DNA of 30,111 bases from JAICNG01 sp035249985 (GTDB taxonomy: Bacteria > Gemmatimonadota > Gemmatimonadetes > Gemmatimonadales > Gemmatimonadaceae): contig DATFFP010000033.1 in NCBI GenBank assembly GCA_035249985.1, positions 1 through 30,111 on the forward strand, read 5' to 3'. Of the stretch, positions 8,021 through 15,080 are shown one piece after another. Within the stretch, counting starts at the first letter, position 1. Every line of letters begins with the position of its first letter. Made by a program: the position numbers and the translations under genes. The notes below the pieces were generated by a model. The model made no database searches, was not told the origin of the DNA, and worked only from the letters and a program-made list of their open reading frames with translations.

Positions 8021-8085
8021 TACGGAATACGGATTGCGGATTGCGCACGACGACGGGTGGACTCACGTTCCCGTCGCGTTCCGCA
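8021..8085. repeat. Heptamer array with imperfect hairpin (trpS to zinc-ribbon gap)
   Basis: Four 7-nt units in tandem: TACGGAA, TACGGAT, TGCGGAT, TGCGCAC (8021-8048). A fold-back is possible: TGCGGA (8035-8040) with TCCGCA (8080-8085) and CGACGGG (8051-8057) with CCCGTCG (8070-8076). The 17-nt word TACGGATTGCGGATTGC is identical to that at 2770-2786. It looks like a decayed or one-sided member of the same repeat class. Confidence 0.7.
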
Positions 8086-8103
8086 CTCTGTCGAGGTTCC
8101 CAA

Positions 8104-8367
8104 ATGGCAATGGACCCGAATGGCCCACACGGTGTGCTCACGCTGCTCTGTCTTACGTGCGGCAATCGCAAATACTACGACGACACGCCGCCCAACCGGG
8201 TGAAGTGCGAGAAGTGCGGGAACACCGTATTCCGCAATTTCTTTTCTCCCACCGAAGCCGATGAGGCTACCATCGAGCAGCTCGAGGAGACGCGTCGTCA
8301 GATCGCGCTGGACGATGTCTCCCCCGACACGACGCCCGACGACATCTCCGAGCTGAACAACCCGTAA
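8104..8367 (+). CDS. Small zinc-ribbon protein, function unknown
   Basis: An 87-residue acidic protein. Two CxxC knuckles (CLTCGN near residue 16 and CEKCGN near residue 38) form a probable zinc ribbon; the rest is a short helix-like acidic tail (EADEATIEQLEETRRQIALDD) with no recognised domain. GAGG at 8093-8096 supports ATG 8104 over the in-frame ATG 8110. It is 13 nt upstream of the MgtC-like gene, in the same direction. I do not recognise a specific family beyond zinc ribbon; it could bind nucleic acid or protein. Confidence 0.82.
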   Translation: MAMDPNGPHGVLTLLCLTCGNRKYYDDTPPNRVKCEKCGNTVFRNFFSPTEADEATIEQLEETRRQIALDDVSPDTTPDDISELNNP

Positions 8368-8380
8368 ACATCGCCTGGAG

Positions 8381-9100
8381 GTGGCTCGCATCGACACGTA
8401 CACGATCCTGGCACCGATGGCCTTGCTCCAGCTGGTGCCATGGCTGGAGCCGCTTCCTTTCGACCTGCTTGGCCGGCTCGCGCTCGCCGTGCTCCTTGGC
8501 GGCATCGTCGGCGTCGAGCGTGAGCTGTCGGGGAAGCCCGCGGGGCTTCGCACCAATATCCTCATCTGCCTCGGGTCCGCGCTGCTCATGGACCTGTCGA
8601 TCACCATTGGAATGACGGATGGTGATGTCCGCATCGGCGACCCGGCTCGTATCGCTGCCCAGGTCGTGACGGGCGTCGGGTTTCTGGGTGCTGGCACGAT
8701 CATGCAGGCGCGTGGCGAGGTCGTCGGACTCACGACCGCGGCGACGATCTGGGTCGTCGCGGCGATCGGCCTGGCGGTCGGCGCTGGACATCGCGCCGAG
8801 GCAGTGGCCGCCGCCCTTCTTGTCACGCTGGTGCTCACTGCCCTCGGCTGGCTCGAGCGATGGATGCTCTCCTTTCGGCGCGTCGTGAATGGCACAGTTC
8901 GGCTGCGGCGGGACGCGCGCTTCGAGGAGATAACCCCGATCTTTCGCGGGTCGCGCATCGCCATCCAGTCGAAGAAAGTGATGGAGGAAGACGAAGGGCT
9001 CGTCTATCGTCTTCAACTCGTGGGCCCCAGTCGCCAATACGATCGCCTGGCTGAAGAGCTCATGCATCGCCCGGAAGTCATGAGCGTCGAGTTCGACTGA
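8381..9100 (+). CDS. MgtC/SapB-family membrane protein
   Basis: About 239 residues. The N-terminal 150 residues hold four to five hydrophobic segments with family landmarks GGIVGVERELSGKPAGLRTNILICLGSALLM (split by family spacing), VVTGVGFLGAGTIM and GLTTAATIWVVAAIGLAVGAG. A cytosolic C-terminal domain follows (about 165-239), compact and ACT-like in size. MgtC proteins are linked to growth under low magnesium and to control of ATP synthase in pathogens; homologues in free-living bacteria are poorly understood. The start is uncertain: GTG 8381 overlaps its own GGAGG, and ATG 8417 is the alternative. Confidence 0.88.
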   Translation: MARIDTYTILAPMALLQLVPWLEPLPFDLLGRLALAVLLGGIVGVERELSGKPAGLRTNILICLGSALLMDLSITIGMTDGDVRIGDPARIAAQVVTGVGFLGAGTIMQARGEVVGLTTAATIWVVAAIGLAVGAGHRAEAVAAALLVTLVLTALGWLERWMLSFRRVVNGTVRLRRDARFEEITPIFRGSRIAIQSKKVMEEDEGLVYRLQLVGPSRQYDRLAEELMHRPEVMSVEFD

Positions 9101-9103
9101 TCG

Positions 9104-10165
9104 GTGTCGGACACAGAGCGGACACCGCACGCGCAGGGCCGTCTCGTCGTCGACCTGCGGGCGGTATCACGCGCATGGTCACTGACGGACGAAGCCGCCG
9201 GGGTCATCCGCTCGTCAGCCCCGCCGGGCTGGACGACGTACATCGTGGAGTCCCCCACGATCTCCGATGGCGACGGAAATGCGTCGCCGAGCGCGGAAGT
9301 GATGCGGGAGATCGCCAACGCCGATGCGTACGTGGGGTTTGGCATGCCCCGGGTCCTCTTCCTCGCCGCGCCGCGATTGCGGTGGATTCACTCGGCGGCG
9401 GCCGGCGTGGGAAGCCTGCTGTTCCCGGAGTTGGCGGGGAGCGACGTCGTCCTTACGAACTCCGCGGGTGTGCACGCCGTTCCCATGGCGGAGCACGTGT
9501 TAGGCGGGATTCTGTTCGTGCTTCGCCAATTCGATGTGGCGGTGGCACAGCAACGCGATCGGGTGTGGAATCGCGATGCGTTCGTTGGCGAGAACACGCG
9601 GGTCCGCGAGCTCGGCGAATGCCGCACGCTGATCGTTGGCGCCGGCGGAATCGGCACCGAGATCGCCCGGCGCTTCTCGGCGCTCGGCGCGCAGTGCACC
9701 GGGGTCCGGCGCCGTCCGGACCGCGGTGTCCCCGAGGGTTTCAGGGCGGTCTTCGGGGTCGACGCGCTCGATTCGCTCCTGCCGAGCGCCGACATCCTCA
9801 TCATTGCGGCGCCCGCGACGGGCGCAACACGCGGTCTGGTGACGGCGGAGCGACTCGACCATCTTCCTCAGGGCGCAATCGTCGTCAATGTCGCACGCGG
9901 CTCATTGCTCGACGAACGTGCCCTGGCGTTACGCCTGCGGGACGGGCGCGTTGGCGGAGCGGTGCTCGATGTCTTCGAGCGCGAGCCGCTGCCACCGGAC
10001 AGCGAGCTGTGGAACGTCCCTCGGCTGTTGCTCACGCCGCACGTGTCGGCAACATCGCCGCGCGGCTATTGGCGGCGTGAACTGGAACTGTTCACCGACA
10101 ACTGGGCGCGCTTCGCGGCGGGACGTCCGCTCAGGAACGTCGTGGACAAATCGGCTGGCTACTGA
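9104..10165 (+). CDS. D-isomer-specific 2-hydroxyacid dehydrogenase
   Basis: NAD(P)-dependent oxidoreductase of the D-2-hydroxyacid dehydrogenase family, which interconverts 2-oxo and 2-hydroxy acids. The protein has 353 residues. The nucleotide-binding GAGGIG is at 179-184. The catalytic set is intact: Arg265 in VNVARGSLLDE, Glu294 in FEREP and His313 in LTPHVSA. The N-terminal substrate half is divergent, so the substrate is not assignable; the GhrA/glyoxylate-reductase-like branch is possible. GTG 9104 follows the MgtC-like stop by 3 nt. Confidence 0.9.
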   Translation: MSDTERTPHAQGRLVVDLRAVSRAWSLTDEAAGVIRSSAPPGWTTYIVESPTISDGDGNASPSAEVMREIANADAYVGFGMPRVLFLAAPRLRWIHSAAAGVGSLLFPELAGSDVVLTNSAGVHAVPMAEHVLGGILFVLRQFDVAVAQQRDRVWNRDAFVGENTRVRELGECRTLIVGAGGIGTEIARRFSALGAQCTGVRRRPDRGVPEGFRAVFGVDALDSLLPSADILIIAAPATGATRGLVTAERLDHLPQGAIVVNVARGSLLDERALALRLRDGRVGGAVLDVFEREPLPPDSELWNVPRLLLTPHVSATSPRGYWRRELELFTDNWARFAAGRPLRNVVDKSAGY

Positions 10166-10180
10166 CTGAATGGCGAGGGC

Positions 10181-11254
10181 ATGGAGAAGATCATAAAGGC
10201 GGCGGTGGAGCGAGGCGCGTCGGATCTGCACATCAAGGCCGGGGATGTCTTTCGCGCGCGCATCGATGGGCGACTGGTTCCCCTCACCAAGCAGGCCCTC
10301 ACCCCGGATCAGACGAAGGCCATCGCGCTGCGGCTGATCCCGAACGAGGACGACCGGAAGAAGATCGACCGCATCACCGACTACGATTGCTCGTGGGGAA
10401 TGGCCGGCGTCGGGCGGTTTCGCGTCAACATTCTCCGGCAGCGCTCGAGCTTCATGATCGTGATGCGCGTGATTCCCTTCGAGGTGCCGACCTTCGACGG
10501 GCTCTCGCTTCCGCCCGTCCTCGCGCGTATCGCGCAGGCGGAGCGTGGGCTCGTCCTGGTGACGGGGGTGACGGGGTCGGGGAAGTCGAGTACGATGGCA
10601 GCGCTCGTGAACTTCATGAACTCGAACATGAGCAAGCACATCGTCACGCTGGAGAACCCGATCGAGTTTCTGCACCGCGACATTCAGTGTTCCGTCAGCC
10701 AACGCGAGATCGGCGTCGACACGGAGAGCTTTCGCACCGGCCTGCGCGCGGCACTGCGCCAGGATCCTGACGTCGTCATGGTCGGAGAAATGCGCGACGC
10801 CGAGACGATCGATACGGCCATGAAGGCGGCGGAGACGGGGCATCTCGTGTTGAGCACGCTGCACACGCCGGATGCGCACACGACGATCACGCGCATTCTG
10901 GCGATGTTCCCGCCGGAGGAGCAGGGCATCACCCGTGTGCGCCTCGCGGAGTCATTGCACGCCGTCGTGTCGCAGCGGCTGTTGCCGCGCGCGGATGGCA
11001 AGGGACGCATCGTGGCCGCCGAAGTCATGATTGCGACCCCGTTGGTGCGCGACCTCATCATGGATGAGCAGCGCACCAGCGAGCTACGCGACGTGATCGC
11101 CGAGGGCCGCGACCAGTACGGCATGCAGACATTCGACCAGCATCTCGCCGACCTCGTCGGGCAGGGCGCGGTGACCTACGAGGTCGCGCATGCCGCGGCG
11201 TCCCGGCCGAGCGATTTCGCCCTTACCGTGCGCACCTTCAGCGAAACGCGATGA
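10181..11254 (+). CDS. pilT: PilT-type twitching motility ATPase
   Basis: Hexameric secretion ATPase that drives retraction of type IV pili at the inner face of the membrane. The protein has 357 residues. N-terminal PAS-like domain begins ASDLHIKAGD; Walker A GVTGSGKSS is at 129-137; Asp box and Walker B in RAALRQDPDVVMVGEMRD; His box in TGHLVLSTLHTPDA. The C-terminal PilT AIRNLI motif is present only as a variant, PLVRDLI. No other pilus gene is in the window, so it could serve a pilus locus elsewhere. Its stop overlaps the DapA-like gene (ATGA). Confidence 0.92.
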   Translation: MEKIIKAAVERGASDLHIKAGDVFRARIDGRLVPLTKQALTPDQTKAIALRLIPNEDDRKKIDRITDYDCSWGMAGVGRFRVNILRQRSSFMIVMRVIPFEVPTFDGLSLPPVLARIAQAERGLVLVTGVTGSGKSSTMAALVNFMNSNMSKHIVTLENPIEFLHRDIQCSVSQREIGVDTESFRTGLRAALRQDPDVVMVGEMRDAETIDTAMKAAETGHLVLSTLHTPDAHTTITRILAMFPPEEQGITRVRLAESLHAVVSQRLLPRADGKGRIVAAEVMIATPLVRDLIMDEQRTSELRDVIAEGRDQYGMQTFDQHLADLVGQGAVTYEVAHAAASRPSDFALTVRTFSETR

Positions 11255-12153
11255 CGAAAGTACTCGGCGGCGTCATTGGACCTGTCGTCACCACCTTTGA
11301 CGAACCCACTGGCGACCTTGCGGCCGTGCCGTTTCGCGCCAACGTCCGCGCGCATCTCGATGCGGGTCTGGCGGGCGTCGTCGTAGCTGGCTCAACGGGT
11401 GAAGCCGCGTTGCTCGAGGAGCACGAGCGGCACCGTCTGCTCGAATGGGCGCGCGCCATCGTGCCTGACGATCGGTGGCTCATTGCCGGCATCGGCGCGG
11501 AATCGACGCGCCTGACGATCCGGCGCGCTCGCGAGGCGGCTGAGCGTGGCGCCGATGCCGCGCTGGTAGTGGCTCCGCACTATTACGGGGCGCAGATGAC
11601 GCCCGAAGCGCTGGCCGCCCATTTCCGGCAGGTGGCGGATGAGAGTCCCCTGCCCATCATCCTCTACAACATTCCCAAGTACACGCATTTTCCGCTCGCG
11701 GCGGGGCTGGTGCGCGAGCTTGCAACACATGGGAACGTGGTTGGCATCAAGGACAGCTCGGGCGATCTGGCGCAGCTTGGCGGCTACCTCGACGCGCAGA
11801 CCGATCGGTTTACGGTGCTCACGGGAAGCGGCGCTGGTCTGTATTCGGGGCTCGAGATGGGAGCGCGAGGGGGTATTCTCGCCGTCGGGCTGTTCGCGGC
11901 ACCCGTCGCCGTCGCGGTCTGTCGGTCCTTCGCCAGCGGCGACATGGCCGCCGCCGGGCGCGCCCAGGAGCGCCTGGTCCCGCTCGCTCGAACGGTGGTC
12001 GGGGAGCTCGGGGTCGCCGGGGTGAAGGCGGCGCTCGATCTCGTGGGCCTAACGGGTGGTCGGGTGCGAGCCCCGCTGCTGCCGCTCCGCGGAGCGAGTC
12101 GGGAGCGCGTCGCCGAGCTGCTCCGCACGGCCGGGCTGTCGCGCGCTGCCTGA
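11251..12153 (+). CDS. DapA/NAL-family aldolase-lyase
   Basis: Schiff-base TIM-barrel enzyme of the dihydrodipicolinate synthase / N-acetylneuraminate lyase family; the protein has 300 residues. The 2-oxoacid-binding loop reads GSTGE (47-51), where DapA usually has GTTGE. Tyr139 (YNIPKYTHF) and Schiff-base Lys167 (VVGIKDSSGD) are present. The reaction type (aldol addition or cleavage with a 2-oxo acid) is well supported but the substrate is not: true DapA, 4-hydroxy-2-oxoglutarate aldolase and related lyases are all possible. Neighbouring genes are not lysine genes. GTG of the next gene lies 3 nt after its stop. Confidence 0.88.
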   Translation: MTKVLGGVIGPVVTTFDEPTGDLAAVPFRANVRAHLDAGLAGVVVAGSTGEAALLEEHERHRLLEWARAIVPDDRWLIAGIGAESTRLTIRRAREAAERGADAALVVAPHYYGAQMTPEALAAHFRQVADESPLPIILYNIPKYTHFPLAAGLVRELATHGNVVGIKDSSGDLAQLGGYLDAQTDRFTVLTGSGAGLYSGLEMGARGGILAVGLFAAPVAVAVCRSFASGDMAAAGRAQERLVPLARTVVGELGVAGVKAALDLVGLTGGRVRAPLLPLRGASRERVAELLRTAGLSRAA

Positions 12154-12156
12154 CGA

Positions 12157-13257
12157 GTGAGCGCGCGCCCTGTCGACAGGGCAGCCGCGCGCCGGCACCT
12201 GGAGGCGCTGGCTCGCGCGCCACGTCCCGCTGGCGGACAGGAGGAGGCCCGCGCGCGCGCCTACTGCGCCGATGTGCTGAGCGCCTCCGGTCTCGCCGTC
12301 GCGGAGGAGCCATTCTCCTATTCGACAGTGCCCGGCCGAATGGCGACCCCACTGCTGGGCGCGGTCTCCGGCGCGCTGTTCGCGGCCGTGGGCCACCTTG
12401 GATGGCGGAACGAGCCCGCGCTCGCTCTGGCCGTGCTGGTGGGCGGGGCAGCGACACTCGGGGGAGTCGCGTGGTGGATCACCCGGTTCGGTGTGCTCGG
12501 TCTGCCGTGGTTTCGTGCGCAGTCGAGTAACCTCGTCGCGAGCCGGGGGAACCCGTCGGTCTGGCTCGTCGCGCACCTCGATTCGAAGTCGCAGCCGGTC
12601 GCGATCGTCGTGCGCGCGCTCGGTGTCATCGGACTGATCGTGACCGCCCTGGCGGCGGTGGTCGCCGGCGCGCTGCACGTCGCCGGGACTGACGTCCGCT
12701 GGGCATGGCCCTGGATCACCGCACTCGGAGTGCTTGCGTCACTTCCTGTTGCCGCGAGCGTGGTGCGCTCCCGGTCGCCGGGCGCGTTGGACGACGCCTC
12801 GGGCGTCAGCACCGTCCTCATGGTGGCGCAGTCGTTGCCACACCAGCTAGCGCTCGGCGTCGTTTTGACGAGTGCGGAGGAGTTAGGGCTGGCAGGTGCA
12901 CGAGCGTGGGTCCGCGGCAGGGGCGCGGTTCACGCGATCAACGTCGATGGGGTCGATGACGAGGGCGTGCTGCGGTTCACGTGGACGAGGCGGCGCCCGA
13001 CGAGCCTCCTCGAGCTGCTCGCGGCGCGCGCTGGAGAAGCGGGAGTGCCGGCGAGCGCGGGGCGATTGATTCCTGGGGTGCTGCTCGACGGAGTCGCGCT
13101 TGCGGATGCGGGATGGCAGGTGGTCACGGTGAGCCGGGGGACGCTGCGAACGGTTGCTCGCATCCATACGCCGCGCGATTCGCTCGAGCACTTGAGTGGC
13201 GAAGGAATCGCCATCACGGCGTCGATCATTCTCGCCGCGGTCGCGACCAGCGCCTGA
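12157..13257 (+). CDS. Membrane-embedded M28-like zinc peptidase
   Basis: 366 residues. Metal-site motifs of the M28 aminopeptidase family appear in order: His140-x-Asp142 (VAHLDS), Asp212/213 in GALDDASGV, Glu241-Glu242 in TSAEELGLAGA, Asp264 in INVDGVDD and His337 in RIHTPRDSLEHL. Unusually, two hydrophobic segments (about 148-176 and 184-206) lie between the HxD and DDASG motifs, and two more (about 63-85 and 88-118) come before HxD. So the catalytic domain is interrupted by membrane passages. The substrate is unknown. GTG 12157 is the first start after the upstream stop. The DUF456 gene follows at 18 nt. Confidence 0.83.
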   Translation: MSARPVDRAAARRHLEALARAPRPAGGQEEARARAYCADVLSASGLAVAEEPFSYSTVPGRMATPLLGAVSGALFAAVGHLGWRNEPALALAVLVGGAATLGGVAWWITRFGVLGLPWFRAQSSNLVASRGNPSVWLVAHLDSKSQPVAIVVRALGVIGLIVTALAAVVAGALHVAGTDVRWAWPWITALGVLASLPVAASVVRSRSPGALDDASGVSTVLMVAQSLPHQLALGVVLTSAEELGLAGARAWVRGRGAVHAINVDGVDDEGVLRFTWTRRRPTSLLELLAARAGEAGVPASAGRLIPGVLLDGVALADAGWQVVTVSRGTLRTVARIHTPRDSLEHLSGEGIAITASIILAAVATSA

Positions 13258-13275
13258 CGAGAGGCAGGGGACTGA

Positions 13276-13761
13276 ATGGAAGAGCTACTGCTCGCGATCG
13301 CGCTGGTGGTCGGACTCCTGCTGATTCCGCTCGGCCTGCCTGGGCTCTGGCTCATGGTCGGCTCCGCGCTGCTCTACAGCTACGCGAAGCCGAGTATCTC
13401 GGTCTGGACCATCGGGGCACTTACGGTCCTCGCCCTCATTGCCGAGCTGATCGAGTTCGCCCTATCGGCCCGGTATGCGCGCAAGTATGGTGGGTCGCGA
13501 CGTGCGGGATGGGGCGCTATTATAGGCGGGGTGGTCGGTGCTTTCGTCTGGACCCCGTTGCCCGTGATCGGCCCGATGATTGGCGCGTTCGCGGGCGCTT
13601 TTGTCGGTGCCTGGGTCGCTGAGATGACGCGAAGCGCCGAGGTTCGCGGCGCCACGCGTGTCGCGACCGGCGCATTGATCGGACGGATCGTCGCGGTCGC
13701 GATGAAGGTCGGGATCGGGCTCGTGCTCGCAGTGTGGGTACTCCTCGCGTTATGGATTTGA
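13276..13761 (+). CDS. DUF456-family membrane protein
   Basis: 161 residues, very hydrophobic. The layout is that of DUF456: an N-terminal hydrophobic pair (LLAIALVVGLLLIPLGLPGLWLM, split here by a Pro/Gly turn), the ELIEFALSARYARKYGGSRRAGWGA-type motif in the middle, then Gly-rich membrane segments (IIGGVVGAF, IGAFAGAFVGAWVAE) and a final C-terminal helix. The function of the family is unknown. ATG 13276 has AGGGG at 13266-13270. It precedes the gas-vesicle genes by 26 nt, probably by chance of operon order. Confidence 0.85.
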   Translation: MEELLLAIALVVGLLLIPLGLPGLWLMVGSALLYSYAKPSISVWTIGALTVLALIAELIEFALSARYARKYGGSRRAGWGAIIGGVVGAFVWTPLPVIGPMIGAFAGAFVGAWVAEMTRSAEVRGATRVATGALIGRIVAVAMKVGIGLVLAVWVLLALWI

Positions 13762-13787
13762 GCTGATCGGCAGAATCAGGAGCGCGC

Positions 13788-14639
13788 ATGATGGACGGGA
13801 TGGTCTCGGGAGAGGGCCGCACAGTGGAAGCCGACTCGCGTCGCGGCGACGATTCGGTCGGGAAGGGCGGTGAGACGCGCGGCGAGGGGGGGAAGTACGT
13901 GTACTGCATCATCCGCCTCGACAGCGCGCGCGACTTCGGCCCGATTGGCATCGGCGACGGGGCGAACCGCGTGTACACGGTGCACTACAAGGATCTCAGC
14001 GCCGTGGTGAGCGACACGCCGATCGTGATCTACGATCCCACGCGCGAGAACGTGCTGGCGCACGAGTTCGTGAACGAGACGGTGATGCGCGAGCACACGG
14101 TGATTCCGATGTCCTTTGGAACGGTGTTTCGCTCCGAAGACGACGTCGGCGAGCTGCTGCGGTCGACCTATCAGGCGTTCAGCGATGTGCTCGACAAGAT
14201 GCAGGACAAGATCGAGTTCGGGCTCAAGGTGCTCTGGGATCGGGACAAGGTCATCGCGGACCTGGAGCGCTCGAACGACGAGATCCGGCGGCTCAAGGAC
14301 GAGATCACGCGCAACACGCAGAGCTCGACGTACTTCGCGCGGATGCAGCTCGGCCGACTGGTCGAGGGCGCGCTCGAGGATACCGGCAACTCATTCGTGT
14401 CCGACATTCACGAGACCTTGAAGGAGGTTGCCGTCGCGAGCCGCAGCAACAAGCCGATCGGCGACCGCATGATCATGAATGCCGCCTTTCTCGTCGAGCG
14501 TCATCGCGAGAAGGATTTCGATGAGAAGGTGCGCGAGGTGTCGCGAAAGTACGAGGACCTCCTGACATTCAAGTACACGGGTCCGTGGCCGCCGTACAAT
14601 TTCGTGAACATCAAGCTGAAGTTGGAAAAGGCTGAATGA
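13788..14639 (+). CDS. gvpF: Gas vesicle protein GvpF/GvpL (copy 1)
   Basis: GvpF/L proteins are assembly and minor-structure factors of gas vesicles that interact with GvpA. The protein has 283 residues. After a polar, probably disordered N-terminus (1-35), the family starts with YVYCIIRLD; later come VIPMSFGTVFRSEDDV and the C-terminal FKYTGPWPPYNFV signature. A long charged helical stretch (about 130-170) may be a coiled coil. ATG 13788 and 13791 are both possible behind AGGAG (13778-13782). It is the first gas-vesicle gene of the cluster and is set apart from gvpG by a 135-nt gap with a hairpin array. Confidence 0.92.
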   Translation: MMDGMVSGEGRTVEADSRRGDDSVGKGGETRGEGGKYVYCIIRLDSARDFGPIGIGDGANRVYTVHYKDLSAVVSDTPIVIYDPTRENVLAHEFVNETVMREHTVIPMSFGTVFRSEDDVGELLRSTYQAFSDVLDKMQDKIEFGLKVLWDRDKVIADLERSNDEIRRLKDEITRNTQSSTYFARMQLGRLVEGALEDTGNSFVSDIHETLKEVAVASRSNKPIGDRMIMNAAFLVERHREKDFDEKVREVSRKYEDLLTFKYTGPWPPYNFVNIKLKLEKAE

Positions 14640-14642
14640 ACC

Positions 14643-14766
14643 GGGGTCAGGAGTCAGGGGTTGACAGGCGCTGGAAAAGCGCTGAGGGCGCTGGAAAAGC
14701 GCAAGAATCCCAGCGTTTTCCAGCGCTCCCAGCGCTCTCTCGGCCTGACTCCTGACTTCTGACCCC
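14643..14766. repeat. Compound tandem-inverted array inside the gas-vesicle operon
   Basis: The outer arms are GTCAGG-type units at 14643-14660 and their inverse (CCTGAC/CTTCTGACCCC) at about 14745-14766. The inner part has GGCGCTGGAAAAGCGC-type copies (from 14668 and from 14687) facing inverted copies at about 14710-14737 (GCGTTTTCCAGCGCTCCCAG). It fills the gap between gvpF-1 and gvpG and ends 8 nt before the gvpG ATG. No ribosome binding site is visible for gvpG outside it. Confidence 0.8.
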
Positions 14767-14774
14767 TGGTCTTC

Positions 14775-15080
14775 ATGGGCCTCCTGTCGAAAATCCTCCT
14801 CTTCCCGGTCACCGGCCCCATCGCGGGCATTCGGTGGTCGCTCGAGCAGGTGCAGACCGCGGTCGAGACCGAGCTCACCGATGACTCCCGGATCAAGCAG
14901 GAGCTCATGGAGCTGCAGATGCTCATCGAGCTCGGTGACATCGATGATGCGGAATACCTCCGTCGCGAAGCTCTCCTGATGCAGCAGCTGCGCGAGGTTC
15001 GCTCGTGGCGTGAGCACTTCGGCATGTCGGCGCCGGGCGGGCCGGTGCGGGTTGCGCGCGGAGCGTCCGCGGAGGAGTGA
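14775..15080 (+). CDS. gvpG: Gas vesicle protein GvpG
   Basis: GvpG is a small accessory protein needed for gas vesicle formation and acts with GvpF/L. The protein has 101 residues. The N-terminus LLSKILLFPVTGPIAGIRW is the family signature, followed by a helical acidic core (LTDDSRIKQELMELQMLIELGDI) and the DDAEYLRREALLMQQLREV motif. No Shine-Dalgarno is visible: the region upstream is the arm of a hairpin array. Its stop overlaps the ATPase start (GTGA). Confidence 0.93.
   Translation: MGLLSKILLFPVTGPIAGIRWSLEQVQTAVETELTDDSRIKQELMELQMLIELGDIDDAEYLRREALLMQQLREVRSWREHFGMSAPGGPVRVARGASAEE

Noticed and set aside
14661..14666. TTGACA as a -35 promoter element for gvpG
   Set aside because: No -10-like hexamer lies 16-18 nt downstream; the bases belong to the repeat arm.
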